Source: Pseudomonadota bacterium
GTDB lineage: Bacteria > Hydrothermota > 32-111 > QNBC01
Assembly (NCBI GenBank): GCA_011682715.1
Contig: JAACEC010000079.1
Location: forward strand, 1-5,983
Reading direction: 5' to 3'
DNA: 5,983 nucleotides
The notes beneath the pieces were generated by a model. That model was not told the DNA's origin. It worked only from the letters and a program-made list of their open reading frames with translations, and did not search any database. Positions 1 through 5,983 of the stretch are shown here, one piece after another. Numbering within the stretch: position 1 is the stretch's first letter; each line of letters begins with the position of its first letter. Both the position numbers and the translations under genes were made by a program.

Positions 1-16
1 CACATATTAATTAAAT

Positions 17-22
17 AGGAGG
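17..22 (+). promoter_or_regulatory. Strong ribosome binding site of subunit K
   Basis: AGGAGG lies four bases before the ATG at 27. It is the most complete Shine-Dalgarno match in the window and fixes the start of the K gene. A strong site suits a subunit needed in about ten copies per complex, whereas most other subunits are needed in one to three copies; that link is inference. Confidence 0.85.
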
Positions 23-26
23 ATAT

Positions 27-485
27 ATGGGTTTAGGAACGTTTTTAGCATTTCTCGGTGTTGCTCTCGCAGCAATACTTCCCGGAATAGGTTCGATTTT
101 CGGAATTAACTTTGCAGCAAGAGCGGCCGGTGGAGTCTTGACGGAAGATCCCGATAAATTCGGTCCACTCTTCCTCTATGTCGTACTCCCCGGAACACAG
201 GGCTTTTACGGTTTTGTTATTGCATTTTTAATTCTCAATGCAATGAAAAGTGCCGGAACAATTTCAGTAATGCAGGGTTGGCAGTTTTTTGCTGCTTCCT
301 TACCCATCGCCGCAACAGGTTTAGTCTCAGCTATATATCAGGGTAAAGTTTGTGTTTCAGGTGTTAATCTTGTGGCAAAAAAACCTGCCCATGCAATGAA
401 GGGTGTTATTTATGCCGCAATGGTAGAAACATACGCTGTTCTCGGTCTTCTTATAAGTTTGTTCATTATAATGGCTATAAAATAG
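27..485 (+). CDS. ntpK: V/A-type ATPase subunit K (proteolipid, rotor ring)
   Basis: This is the membrane proteolipid (also called AtpK or subunit c/L) whose copies form the ion-carrying rotor ring. The protein has 152 residues, close to E. hirae NtpK, and is very hydrophobic. Four membrane helices are visible at about residues 5-31, 47-72, 86-112 and 125-150, so it is a fused double hairpin. The first hairpin has LPGTQGFYG (54-62), where the ion-binding carboxylate is replaced by Gln58. The second has VETYAVLG (133-140) with the ion-binding Glu134. Leu54, Thr57, Gln58, Gln105 and Glu134 match the Na+ ligands Leu61, Thr64, Gln65, Gln110 and Glu139 known in E. hirae NtpK, with the same 29-residue step from Gln to Glu. 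Na+ specificity is therefore likely but is inferred. The ATG is set by the AGGAGG four bases upstream. Subunit E follows seven bases after the stop. Confidence 0.96.
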   Translation: MGLGTFLAFLGVALAAILPGIGSIFGINFAARAAGGVLTEDPDKFGPLFLYVVLPGTQGFYGFVIAFLILNAMKSAGTISVMQGWQFFAASLPIAATGLVSAIYQGKVCVSGVNLVAKKPAHAMKGVIYAAMVETYAVLGLLISLFIIMAIK

Positions 486-488
486 GTG
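484..488 (+). promoter_or_regulatory. Ribosome binding site of subunit E
   Basis: AGGTG overlaps the last two bases of the K stop codon (TAG, 483-485) and lies four bases before the E start ATG at 493. Ribosomes ending K are thus placed to restart on E. The same AGGTG core recurs before F, A and B. Confidence 0.6.
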
Positions 489-492
489 TTAT

Positions 493-1062
493 ATGGGAGT
501 TGAAAAGATTTCCCGAAAAATTATAAATGACGCTGAGGCCGAAGCAAAGGAAATTATAAAAAAAGCAAATGCTGAGGCAAAACAACAGATAAAAGAGGCT
601 GAAGAATTTGTCAAAAAGCACAATGAGCAACATCAAATTGCTCTCGGAAAGGCGATTGAAGAGAAAAGAATGCGTTACATCGCCGGTGTAAATCTCGATA
701 TTAAAAAAGAGATACTCGGCGCAAAGAGAGAGATGATAGATAAGATAATCGACGATACACTGATCTCTATCACGAAAGAAAAAAAGTATGAGGATTTCCT
801 TATAGGAATGGTTGATCAAGCCGTTGAAAACGATTCGGAAATCATGCTCAATAAGGAAGATCTTAAAAAGAACAAAACGCTTATAGAAAAAGAACTCAAG
901 AAAAAGAATATAAAAGCCAAAATTTCTGATAAGATCATCAATATTAAGGGAGGTTTTATAGCCAAAAAGGGTAAAATCACCGTTGATTGTACAATTGATT
1001 CCATCATAACGGCAAAACACGATGAAATATTAATGAAAATTAACAGGTTGATTGTAGAATGA
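493..1062 (+). CDS. ntpE: V/A-type ATPase subunit E (peripheral stalk)
   Basis: Subunit E pairs with the G subunit (NtpF in Enterococcus) in the stator stalk that keeps the A3B3 head from turning with the rotor. The protein has 189 residues, normal for the family. Residues 1 to about 95 are charged and rich in Ala, Glu and Lys (for example INDAEAEAKEIIKKANAEAK), as expected for the long coiled coil. The C-terminal part, about 100-189, is the globular head that contacts subunit B; it contains the typical GGFIAKKGKITVDCTIDS stretch (about 153-170), which corresponds to the 'GG-hydrophobic-x-x-x-G-x-I' motif of vATP-synt_E proteins. The sequence itself is weakly conserved, so the call rests on length, architecture, this motif and position between K and C. 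The stop overlaps the C start (ATGA, 1059-1062). Long minus-strand frames opposite this gene are by-products of its Lys/Glu-rich codons. Confidence 0.93.
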   Translation: MGVEKISRKIINDAEAEAKEIIKKANAEAKQQIKEAEEFVKKHNEQHQIALGKAIEEKRMRYIAGVNLDIKKEILGAKREMIDKIIDDTLISITKEKKYEDFLIGMVDQAVENDSEIMLNKEDLKKNKTLIEKELKKKNIKAKISDKIINIKGGFIAKKGKITVDCTIDSIITAKHDEILMKINRLIVE

Positions 1063-2075
1063 TAGCGAATTTTAGCGGACTTGTCAGAGATGATCAGGAA
1101 TACGCTTACGAAACGGGTGTGATTCGTGTCCTTGAAACGAGATTTGTCGATCAAATGCATTTGAACAGGATGCTCGAGGCAAAGGGCTACAATGCGGCAT
1201 TCTCTCTCCTGCACGATACGACATACGGTAAGCATATGAAAGATAAAACCGACTTTGACGCCGTACTTGAAGATGAGTACAAATATTTCCTCGCTTTCTT
1301 TGAAAAATCGTGTAAAAACGAGTATGTGCTCACCTATTACAAGTCGAGATACGACATACACAACCTTAAGATGTTTGTCAAATCCGGATTAGCTGAGACG
1401 GAGCTCGACTCATCGATGTTAAGTCCATATGGAACGATTCCTGCCGATATATTTATAAAGGCATTTGATCCCGAAGAAGAGATTTCTCTCCCCGAGCCTT
1501 ATAAAACATTCAATGACAGAGCCCTCACTTTCTACGAAGAATCAAAAGATATCGAGATGCTCGATATATATCTGGATTCTTTGTATTTCCGTTGGAGGCA
1601 CGAACTCATAAAAAAGAGCAAGAACCTGTTTTTAATTAACCTCGACAGAGAAAATTTGACACTCACAAATCTGAAATCCTTTGCCCGTATCGTATATTTT
1701 AAAAACAACACATCACTGGAAAACATCTTTCTCGACAGCGGTTTCATAGAGAAATCGTTTTTTACGGAGCATTTCTCCGAAGGTCTGAACCAAATATGGC
1801 ATTACCTAAAGAACACCCCCTACGAAAGAATTGTAAAAGACGGTTACTCTTCGGTAGTAAAGGAAGGCTCATTTACTTTACTCGAGAAACTCTGCGAAAA
1901 TAGGATGATAGACATTGCCCGCTCGACGAAGTCAGCCATTTTCGGCGTTGAAATCGTTTACTCGTTCATGATGGCGAAGGAAAACGAGATAAGAACATTG
2001 AGAATCATCCTTTCGGGAAAGAAAAACAATGTCCCGAGAAAGATCATAGAGAACAGACTGCCGGAGAGATACTGA
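1059..2075 (+). CDS. ntpC: V/A-type ATPase subunit C (AC39/d family)
   Basis: Subunit C is the funnel-shaped socket that sits on the K ring and receives the D/F central shaft (homologous to eukaryotic subunit d, Vma6). The protein has 338 residues against about 330 in E. hirae NtpC. It is soluble, mostly helical and free of membrane segments. The N-terminal part reads as the family does, with aromatic and acidic residues followed by RVLETRFVD (23-31), and the characteristic YYKSRYDIHNLK block at 93-104. The rest shows the usual three-fold repeat style of helical bundles with little strong motif content. Its ATG overlaps the E stop in ATGA, and only a weak AGGTTG (1045-1050) precedes it, so translation is probably coupled to E. 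The stop TGA (2073-2075) is embedded in the ribosome binding site of F. Confidence 0.94.
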   Translation: MIANFSGLVRDDQEYAYETGVIRVLETRFVDQMHLNRMLEAKGYNAAFSLLHDTTYGKHMKDKTDFDAVLEDEYKYFLAFFEKSCKNEYVLTYYKSRYDIHNLKMFVKSGLAETELDSSMLSPYGTIPADIFIKAFDPEEEISLPEPYKTFNDRALTFYEESKDIEMLDIYLDSLYFRWRHELIKKSKNLFLINLDRENLTLTNLKSFARIVYFKNNTSLENIFLDSGFIEKSFFTEHFSEGLNQIWHYLKNTPYERIVKDGYSSVVKEGSFTLLEKLCENRMIDIARSTKSAIFGVEIVYSFMMAKENEIRTLRIILSGKKNNVPRKIIENRLPERY

Positions 2076-2080
2076 GGTGA
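2074..2080 (+). promoter_or_regulatory. Ribosome binding site of subunit F
   Basis: GAGGTGA overlaps the C stop codon and gives seven bases of match to the 3' end of 16S rRNA. It directs initiation to the ATG at 2083. The GTG at 2077-2079 lies inside this site and is in frame with F, so it is a false start candidate. Confidence 0.7.
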
Positions 2081-2082
2081 AT

Positions 2083-2400
2083 ATGGCAAATAAAATAGCC
2101 GCAATAGGAAAAAGAGATGCCATTCTTCCCTATAAAGCGATAGGGGTGGAGATATATATAACGGAAGAGAAAAGCGAATTTAAAAATATTATAGAAAAAC
2201 TCGTAAAAGAAAAATACGCAATTGTTCTCGTGACGGAGGGAATTGCGCAGAAATATTCCGATATAATTAAAGAATACAATGAATATATAATCCCAAGTAT
2301 TATTCCCGTGCCCGGAACAGAGGGATCCACGGGATACGGGGCAAAACGTTTAAGGGAAGCTGTTAAAAAAGCAGTAGGTGCAGATATTTATGCTGAATAA
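2083..2400 (+). CDS. ntpG: V/A-type ATPase subunit F (NtpG, central stalk)
   Basis: Subunit F (14 kDa; NtpG in Enterococcus, AtpF in Thermus) binds the D axle at the base of the central stalk and stabilises the rotor. The protein has 105 residues from the ATG at 2083; the family is about 103-110. Visible signatures are the N-terminal strand IAAIGKRDAILPYKAIGVE, the middle strand AIVLVTEGIA, and the C-terminal block IPVPGTEGSTGYGAKRL followed by VKKAVGADI, which matches the family pattern P-x-I-I-x-(I/V)-P-x-x-x-G-x-x-G-x-G and AVG-x-(D/N)-I. The Rossmann-like alternation of strands and helices fits. A GTG six bases upstream is in frame but is part of the Shine-Dalgarno sequence, so I prefer ATG. 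It lies seven bases after C and twelve before the A start. Confidence 0.95.
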   Translation: MANKIAAIGKRDAILPYKAIGVEIYITEEKSEFKNIIEKLVKEKYAIVLVTEGIAQKYSDIIKEYNEYIIPSIIPVPGTEGSTGYGAKRLREAVKKAVGADIYAE

Positions 2401-2401
2401 A

Positions 2402-2406
2402 AGGTG
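2402..2406 (+). promoter_or_regulatory. Ribosome binding site of subunit A
   Basis: AGGTG, preceded by further A residues next to the F stop (TAA, 2398-2400), is six bases before the ATG at 2413. As for F, an in-frame GTG (2404-2406) is part of this site and should not be taken as the start. Confidence 0.7.
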
Positions 2407-2412
2407 GCTTAT

Positions 2413-4167
2413 ATGAAAAATGGAAAAATAATAAAGGTATCGGGGCCTCTTGTCGTCGCAGATAATATGTCCGGTTCGAAGATGTACGATGTTGTATACG
2501 TCAGTGATTACAAATTGATGGGCGAGATTATCGAGTTAAGCGGCGACAGAGCATCAATTCAGGTCTATGAGGACACAAGCGGTATAGGTGTAGGAGAACC
2601 GGTTTACTCAACAGGTGCCCCACTTTCCGTAGAGCTTGGTCCGGGATTGATTGAATCTATTTACGACGGGACACAAAGACCTCTGGATGACATCCGTGAA
2701 GAGGCTGGCGATTTTATCACGAGAGGGATTCAGGTTCATCCCCTTCCGAGAGATAAAAAATGGGATTTTAAACCCGTAAAGAAAAAGGGTGACACCGTAG
2801 AGGAAGGTGATATAATCGGTGAGGTGAAGGAAACGGCTATCGTAACCCACAAGATTATGATTCCTCCCGGAATGTCGGGGGAAATAATCGACATTAAAAG
2901 CGGCAAACATACCATCGAAGATACGATTTGCGTTGTGCAATCCGGAAAGGAAAAGCACGAGATCAGGATGTATCAGAAATGGCCTGTAAGAATACCGCGT
3001 CCCTTCAAAGAAAAGATGTTGCCCGATGAACCGCTCGTAACGGGACAGAGGGTAATTGATACATTTTTTCCCATAGGGAAAGGCGGAACAGCGTGTATTC
3101 CCGGTCCTTTCGGTTCCGGGAAAACCGTAACACAGCACCAGCTGGCAAAATGGGCTGATGCCGATGTTGTTATCTACGTAGGTTGCGGAGAGAGAGGAAA
3201 CGAGATGACCGATGTGCTACAGGAATTCCCCGAACTTAAAGACCCAAAGAGCGGTCAACCTCTCATGAAAAGAACGGTACTTATTGCAAACACTTCCAAC
3301 ATGCCTGTTGCAGCAAGAGAAGCAAGTGTTTACACGGGAATAACCATCGCCGAGTATTTCAGAGATATGGGATACAGCGTGGCTCTCATGGCTGATTCCA
3401 CATCAAGATGGGCGGAAGCTATGAGAGAAATTTCAGGACGTCTTGAAGAGATGCCCGGAGAAGAAGGGTATCCCGCTTATCTTGGTTCCAGAGTGGCAAG
3501 TTTCTATGAAAGAGCCGGAAGAATTATTGCCCTCGGTAGCGATAACAGAGAGGGAGCTCTATCTGTTGTCGGAGCAGTATCTCCTCCCGGCGGCGACCTT
3601 TCCGACCCCGTTGTACAGGCGACACTTAGGGTTGTTAAAGTGTTCTGGAGTCTTCAGGCAGATCTCGCATACAGAAGGCACTTCCCGGCAATCAGCTGGT
3701 TGAACAGTTATTCGCTTTACTTTGAAAATATCAAAGGGGTTCTTAAGAAAAAAGTCGGTGAAGATTTCATAAACCTGCGTGCCGATGCAATGAAACTGCT
3801 CGAGAAAGAAGCTGAACTCGAAGAAATTGTCAGACTTGTAGGCGCGGACACATTGTCTTTGCCCGATCAACTCATCCTGGAGGTAGCAAGATCTATCAAA
3901 GAAGATTTCCTCCATCAGAATGCCTTCCATGAAGTCGATACATATACTTCCTTAGAAAAACAGTATCTTATGTTAAAAAATATTCTTTTCTTCTACGAGA
4001 GAGCCAAAGAAGCCATAAGTAAGGATATTCATATAAAAACAATCAGAGAATTGCCTATTGTGGAAAAAATATCAAGAATGAGATACATAACTGAATCTAA
4101 GATCGGTGATCTAAAAAAACTACACGACGAAATTGACAAAGAGATTACCCATCTTATAAACAAATAG
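2413..4167 (+). CDS. ntpA: V/A-type ATPase catalytic subunit A
   Basis: Subunit A hydrolyses or makes ATP in the A3B3 head (EC 7.1.2.2 / 7.2.2.1 type). From the ATG at 2413 the protein has 584 residues, normal for the family and longer than F-type beta because of the 'non-homologous' insert at about 110-190. The N-terminal barrel starts GKIIKVSGPLVVADNMSG. The Walker A loop is GPFGSGKT at 231-238 with Lys237. GCGERGNEM follows from 257, giving the catalytic Glu260 and Arg261, equivalent to Glu261 and Arg262 of E. hirae NtpA. MADSTSRWAEAMREISGRLE and EEMPGEEGYPAYLGSR are the Walker B and adjacent signature regions. The C-terminal third is helical, with EIVRLVGADTLSLPDQLILE and DFLHQNAFHEVDTYT, both typical. 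All key residues are present, so the gene looks functional. The GTG at 2404 would add three residues but overlaps the Shine-Dalgarno site. B follows ten bases after the stop. Confidence 0.98.
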   Translation: MKNGKIIKVSGPLVVADNMSGSKMYDVVYVSDYKLMGEIIELSGDRASIQVYEDTSGIGVGEPVYSTGAPLSVELGPGLIESIYDGTQRPLDDIREEAGDFITRGIQVHPLPRDKKWDFKPVKKKGDTVEEGDIIGEVKETAIVTHKIMIPPGMSGEIIDIKSGKHTIEDTICVVQSGKEKHEIRMYQKWPVRIPRPFKEKMLPDEPLVTGQRVIDTFFPIGKGGTACIPGPFGSGKTVTQHQLAKWADADVVIYVGCGERGNEMTDVLQEFPELKDPKSGQPLMKRTVLIANTSNMPVAAREASVYTGITIAEYFRDMGYSVALMADSTSRWAEAMREISGRLEEMPGEEGYPAYLGSRVASFYERAGRIIALGSDNREGALSVVGAVSPPGGDLSDPVVQATLRVVKVFWSLQADLAYRRHFPAISWLNSYSLYFENIKGVLKKKVGEDFINLRADAMKLLEKEAELEEIVRLVGADTLSLPDQLILEVARSIKEDFLHQNAFHEVDTYTSLEKQYLMLKNILFFYERAKEAISKDIHIKTIRELPIVEKISRMRYITESKIGDLKKLHDEIDKEITHLINK

Positions 4168-4172
4168 AGGTG
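4166..4172 (+). promoter_or_regulatory. Ribosome binding site of subunit B
   Basis: AGAGGTG overlaps the A stop codon (TAG, 4165-4167) and lies five bases before the B start ATG at 4178. The position again favours reinitiation by ribosomes that have just finished the upstream gene. Confidence 0.75.
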
Positions 4173-5086
4173 CGGAAATGTTAAAAGAGTATCAAACAGT
4201 CGTCAATGTACAGGGACCTCTTCTTCTTGTAGAAGGCGTTAGTGGTGTAAAATTCCAGGAACTCGTTGAGATTGAGCTCCCAAGTGGAAAAAAGGACAAA
4301 GGACAAGTTCTCGAAGTTGAAAACGACAAAGCTTTGGTTCAAGTTTTTGAAGGAACCACAGGAATCGACATTCCGCAAACAAAAATTAAATTCCTCGGAA
4401 AAGGGATTGAAATTCCACTTTCAATGGATATGCTCGGCAGGGTATTTAACGGTCTTGGCCGTCCCATAGATAAAGGGGCAGAAATTATTGCTGATAAAAT
4501 GGCAGACATTAACGGTGCTCCTATTAATCCATATGCGAGAAGTTATCCCAATGAATTTATTCAAACGGGATTATCGGCAATCGACGGTCTAAATACACTT
4601 GTCAGAGGACAAAAACTACCAATCTTTTCCGGTTCCGGACTTCCCCATAATCGTCTTGCCGCACAAATTGCAAGACAGGCAACGGTTCTTGGAAAAAAAG
4701 AGGCTTTCGCCGTGGTTTTCGGAGCCATGGGAATTACATTTGAGGAGGCTCAATTCTTTGTAAACGATTTGAAAAAGACGGGAGCTATCGAGAGAGCTGT
4801 TCTCTTTTTAAATCTAGCAAATGACCCGGCTATCGAAAGAATCGCAACCCCGAGGGTTGCTCTCACAACAGCCGAATACCTTGCATTTGAAAAAGACATG
4901 CATGTTCTCGTAATTCTCACCGATATGACAAACTACTGTGAAGCTCTCAGAGAGATCTCGGCGGCAAGAAAAGAGATTCCCGGGAGAAGAGGATACCCCG
5001 GATATCTCTATACAGACTTGTCCACAATTTACGAAAGAGCGGGCAGAATAAAGGATAAAAAGGGATCCATTACGATGATTCCTATT

Positions 5087-5097
5087 CTTAGCCTGAG
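5087..5097 (+). other. Frameshift point in subunit B
   Basis: CTT (Leu304) at 5087-5089 is followed by AGCCT and then GAG, the first codon of the resumed frame. Three residues (Ser/Thr-Met-Pro, nine bases) are expected in place of these five bases. A -1 slip at AGC would give Leu-Ser-Pro-Glu and lose the conserved Met. There is no X-XXY-YYZ slippery heptamer, no homopolymer run and no obvious simple repeat at the site. Confidence 0.88.
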
Positions 5098-5543
5098 GAT
5101 GATAAAACGCACCCGATACCTGACCTTACCGGATATATTACTGAAGGTCAGATAATTCTTTCAAGGGTTTTACATCACCAAAAGGTATCTCCCCCAATTG
5201 ATGTACTCCCTTCACTTTCAAGGCTCAAAGATAAAGGTATAGGAAAAGGGAAGACGAGAGAAGACCACGCCGATCTCTTTAATCAGCTCTTCGCCGCTTA
5301 CGCAAGAGGCAAGGAAGCACAGGAATTGGCGGTTATTCTCGGAGAAGCGGCTTTAACGGACCTTGACAGACTCTACTTTAAATTCGCCGAAGATTTTGAG
5401 AATAGGTACGTTTCCCAGGGCGAATACGAAAACAGAAGCATCGAAGAGACACTCGATATCGGATGGGAATTACTCTCAATGTTCCCGAGAGTTGAACTCA
5501 AGAGAATCAGAGACGAATATATAGACAAATACCTTCCCAAAAA

Positions 5544-5549
5544 AGAGGA
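5544..5549 (+). promoter_or_regulatory. Ribosome binding site of subunit D
   Basis: AGAGGA lies inside the last codons of B and six bases before the D start ATG at 5556. It allows some independent initiation on D, in addition to coupling through the ATGA overlap. Confidence 0.6.
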
Positions 5550-5555
5550 AAAGAA

Positions 5556-5983
5556 ATGATTCTTAAGGTTAATGCCACAAGAATGGAGCTTCTACAACTC
5601 AAAAAGAAGCACATAATCGCAAAAAAAGGACACAAACTCCTCAAAGATAAAGAAGACGAATTGATGAGACAGCTTCTTGAGATGATAAAATCAATTCGCG
5701 AGCTCAGAAAAGAGATTGAAAACGAGATTTCAAACGTTGTCGGGCGTTATCAGTTTGCAAAAGCATCGATGAACAAAGAAACGGAAGATGAAATTTTCCT
5801 CATCCCAACAAAAAGAATCAACATCTCGGTTAAGGAAAAGAATTTAATGAGCGTTCGGGTGCCCGAATTCACAAAAGAGGTAGAAGGGAAAATCAGAAGT
5901 TACGGTTACGCCTTTACATCGGGTGAACTTGATGCATCACTTCTTGCCCTCGATAAAATTATGGAAAAGATCGTATCCCTCGC
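5556..5983 (+). CDS. ntpD: V/A-type ATPase subunit D (central axle), 3' end outside the window
   Basis: Subunit D is the long antiparallel coiled coil that turns inside the A3B3 head, analogous to F-type gamma. The ATG overlaps the B stop (ATGA, 5556-5559). Only 142 codons plus two bases are visible of a protein usually about 200-215 residues long, so the C-terminal helix is cut by the window edge and not by a mutation. The N-terminus is diagnostic: VNATRMELLQLKKK (5-18), then KKGHKLLKDKEDELMRQ (23-39), the best conserved block of the family. The first long helix spans about residues 5-70. A short strand region follows at about 80-103 (IFLIPTKRINIS and MSVRVPEF), and the second helix begins near residue 122 with TSGELDASLLALDKIMEKI, as in other D subunits. 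No defect is seen in the visible part. It is too short a fragment to appear as a closed reading frame because its stop lies to the right. Confidence 0.96.
   Translation, partial: MILKVNATRMELLQLKKKHIIAKKGHKLLKDKEDELMRQLLEMIKSIRELRKEIENEISNVVGRYQFAKASMNKETEDEIFLIPTKRINISVKEKNLMSVRVPEFTKEVEGKIRSYGYAFTSGELDASLLALDKIMEKIVSL

Larger units (their letters stand above)
4178..5559 (+). pseudogene. ntpB: V/A-type ATPase subunit B, frameshifted near codon 305
   Basis: Subunit B is the non-catalytic partner of A in the A3B3 head and supplies the arginine finger to the A active site. As written, the frame opened by the ATG at 4178 (ribosome site five bases upstream) gives 325 residues: 304 are normal subunit B, ending SITMIPIL, then 21 residues that do not belong, ending at TAA 5153-5155. 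The rest of B resumes in another frame from GAG 5095: EDDKTHPIPDLTGYITEGQI, then PPIDVLPSLSRL, GKTREDHADLFNQLFAAYA and the C-terminus to TGA 5557-5559, 154 codons without a stop. Family members read (T/S)MPEDDKTHP here, so four bases appear to be missing at 5090-5094. Restoring four bases gives 461 residues (E. hirae NtpB about 458) with the arginine finger at Arg350 (codon 5221-5223). In the intact part, the degenerate P-loop SGSGLPHN (151-158), without the Walker Lys, and NLANDPAIERIATPR (212-226) confirm B rather than A. It is either a recent null allele or a sequence error. Its end overlaps the D start. Confidence 0.93.

Noticed and set aside
1..18. Possible last codons of the upstream gene (subunit I), reading His-Ile-Leu-Ile-Lys then TAG
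   Set aside because: Five codons are too few to identify a gene; other frames also reach stops within the first 12 bases, so the frame cannot be chosen.
475..1020. 181-codon open frame on the minus strand opposite subunit E
   Set aside because: It is the reverse image of Lys/Glu-rich codons (giving Phe/Leu/Ile runs), has no ribosome binding site or recognisable domain, and lies over a well supported gene.
816..1361. 181-codon minus-strand frame across the E/C junction
   Set aside because: Antisense to two recognised genes, with low-complexity hydrophobic content and no start signal or family resemblance.
2608..3138. 176-codon minus-strand frame opposite subunit A
   Set aside because: Shadow of the strongly conserved catalytic gene; composition is typical of a reverse-complement reading.
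5091..5097. CCTGAGG palindrome at the frameshift as a hairpin or slippage repeat
   Set aside because: Three-base arms around a single base are too short to form a meaningful structure and occur often by chance.
5326..5559. Separate small gene starting at TTG 5326
   Set aside because: Its protein is the C-terminal end of subunit B in the resumed frame. The TTG is an internal Leu codon (ELAVILGEAAL), and there is no reason for a separate start.
1..5983. Search for hidden non-coding systems (riboswitch, CRISPR, attachment site, insertion sequence, terminator)
   Set aside because: All sequence except a few bases at each junction is coding. I see no direct repeat arrays, inverted-repeat ends or T-rich hairpins outside genes.

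Overview
The window is the interior of one tightly packed, plus-strand operon for a bacterial V/A-type ATPase (rotary ATPase of the Enterococcus hirae Ntp / Thermus type). The visible gene order is K-E-C-F-A-B-D. The first gene starts at base 27 and the last (D) runs off the right edge. The gaps between genes are 0 to about 12 bases, and E/C and B/D overlap by ATGA. I see no promoter, terminator, RNA gene, repeat, CRISPR array or mobile element. The promoter and the usual partner gene for membrane subunit I (NtpI) presumably lie to the left, outside the window.

Organism: the DNA is moderately AT-rich (roughly 40% GC by eye), with bacterial Shine-Dalgarno sites before most genes and many AGA arginine codons. 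Gene order and protein features match the operons known from Enterococcus, Fusobacteria, Thermus and other, mostly anaerobic, bacteria. I cannot name a lineage from this alone. The rotor subunit carries the complete residue set that binds Na+ in E. hirae NtpK, so the machine is best read as a sodium-translocating ATPase of a fermentative bacterium.

Layout: 27-485 K (membrane rotor ring); 493-1062 E (peripheral stalk); 1059-2075 C (socket between ring and central stalk); 2083-2400 F/NtpG (central stalk); 2413-4167 A (catalytic subunit); 4178-5559 B (non-catalytic nucleotide-binding subunit, frameshifted); 5556 to the right edge D (rotor axle, 142 codons visible). A and B form the A3B3 head, D and F the central shaft, C joins the shaft to the K ring, and E with the unseen G/NtpF subunit forms the stator arm to subunit I.

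The one real anomaly is in subunit B. The reading frame is intact to Leu304, then shifts at about 5090-5094 and stops at 5153-5155. The rest of B continues without a stop in another frame to 5559. Comparison with the conserved family motif indicates that four bases are missing. Adding four bases gives a 461-residue protein and places the expected arginine finger exactly at residue 350. This is a recent inactivating deletion or a sequence error; programmed frameshifting is poorly supported. I do not see an undescribed biological system in this window.
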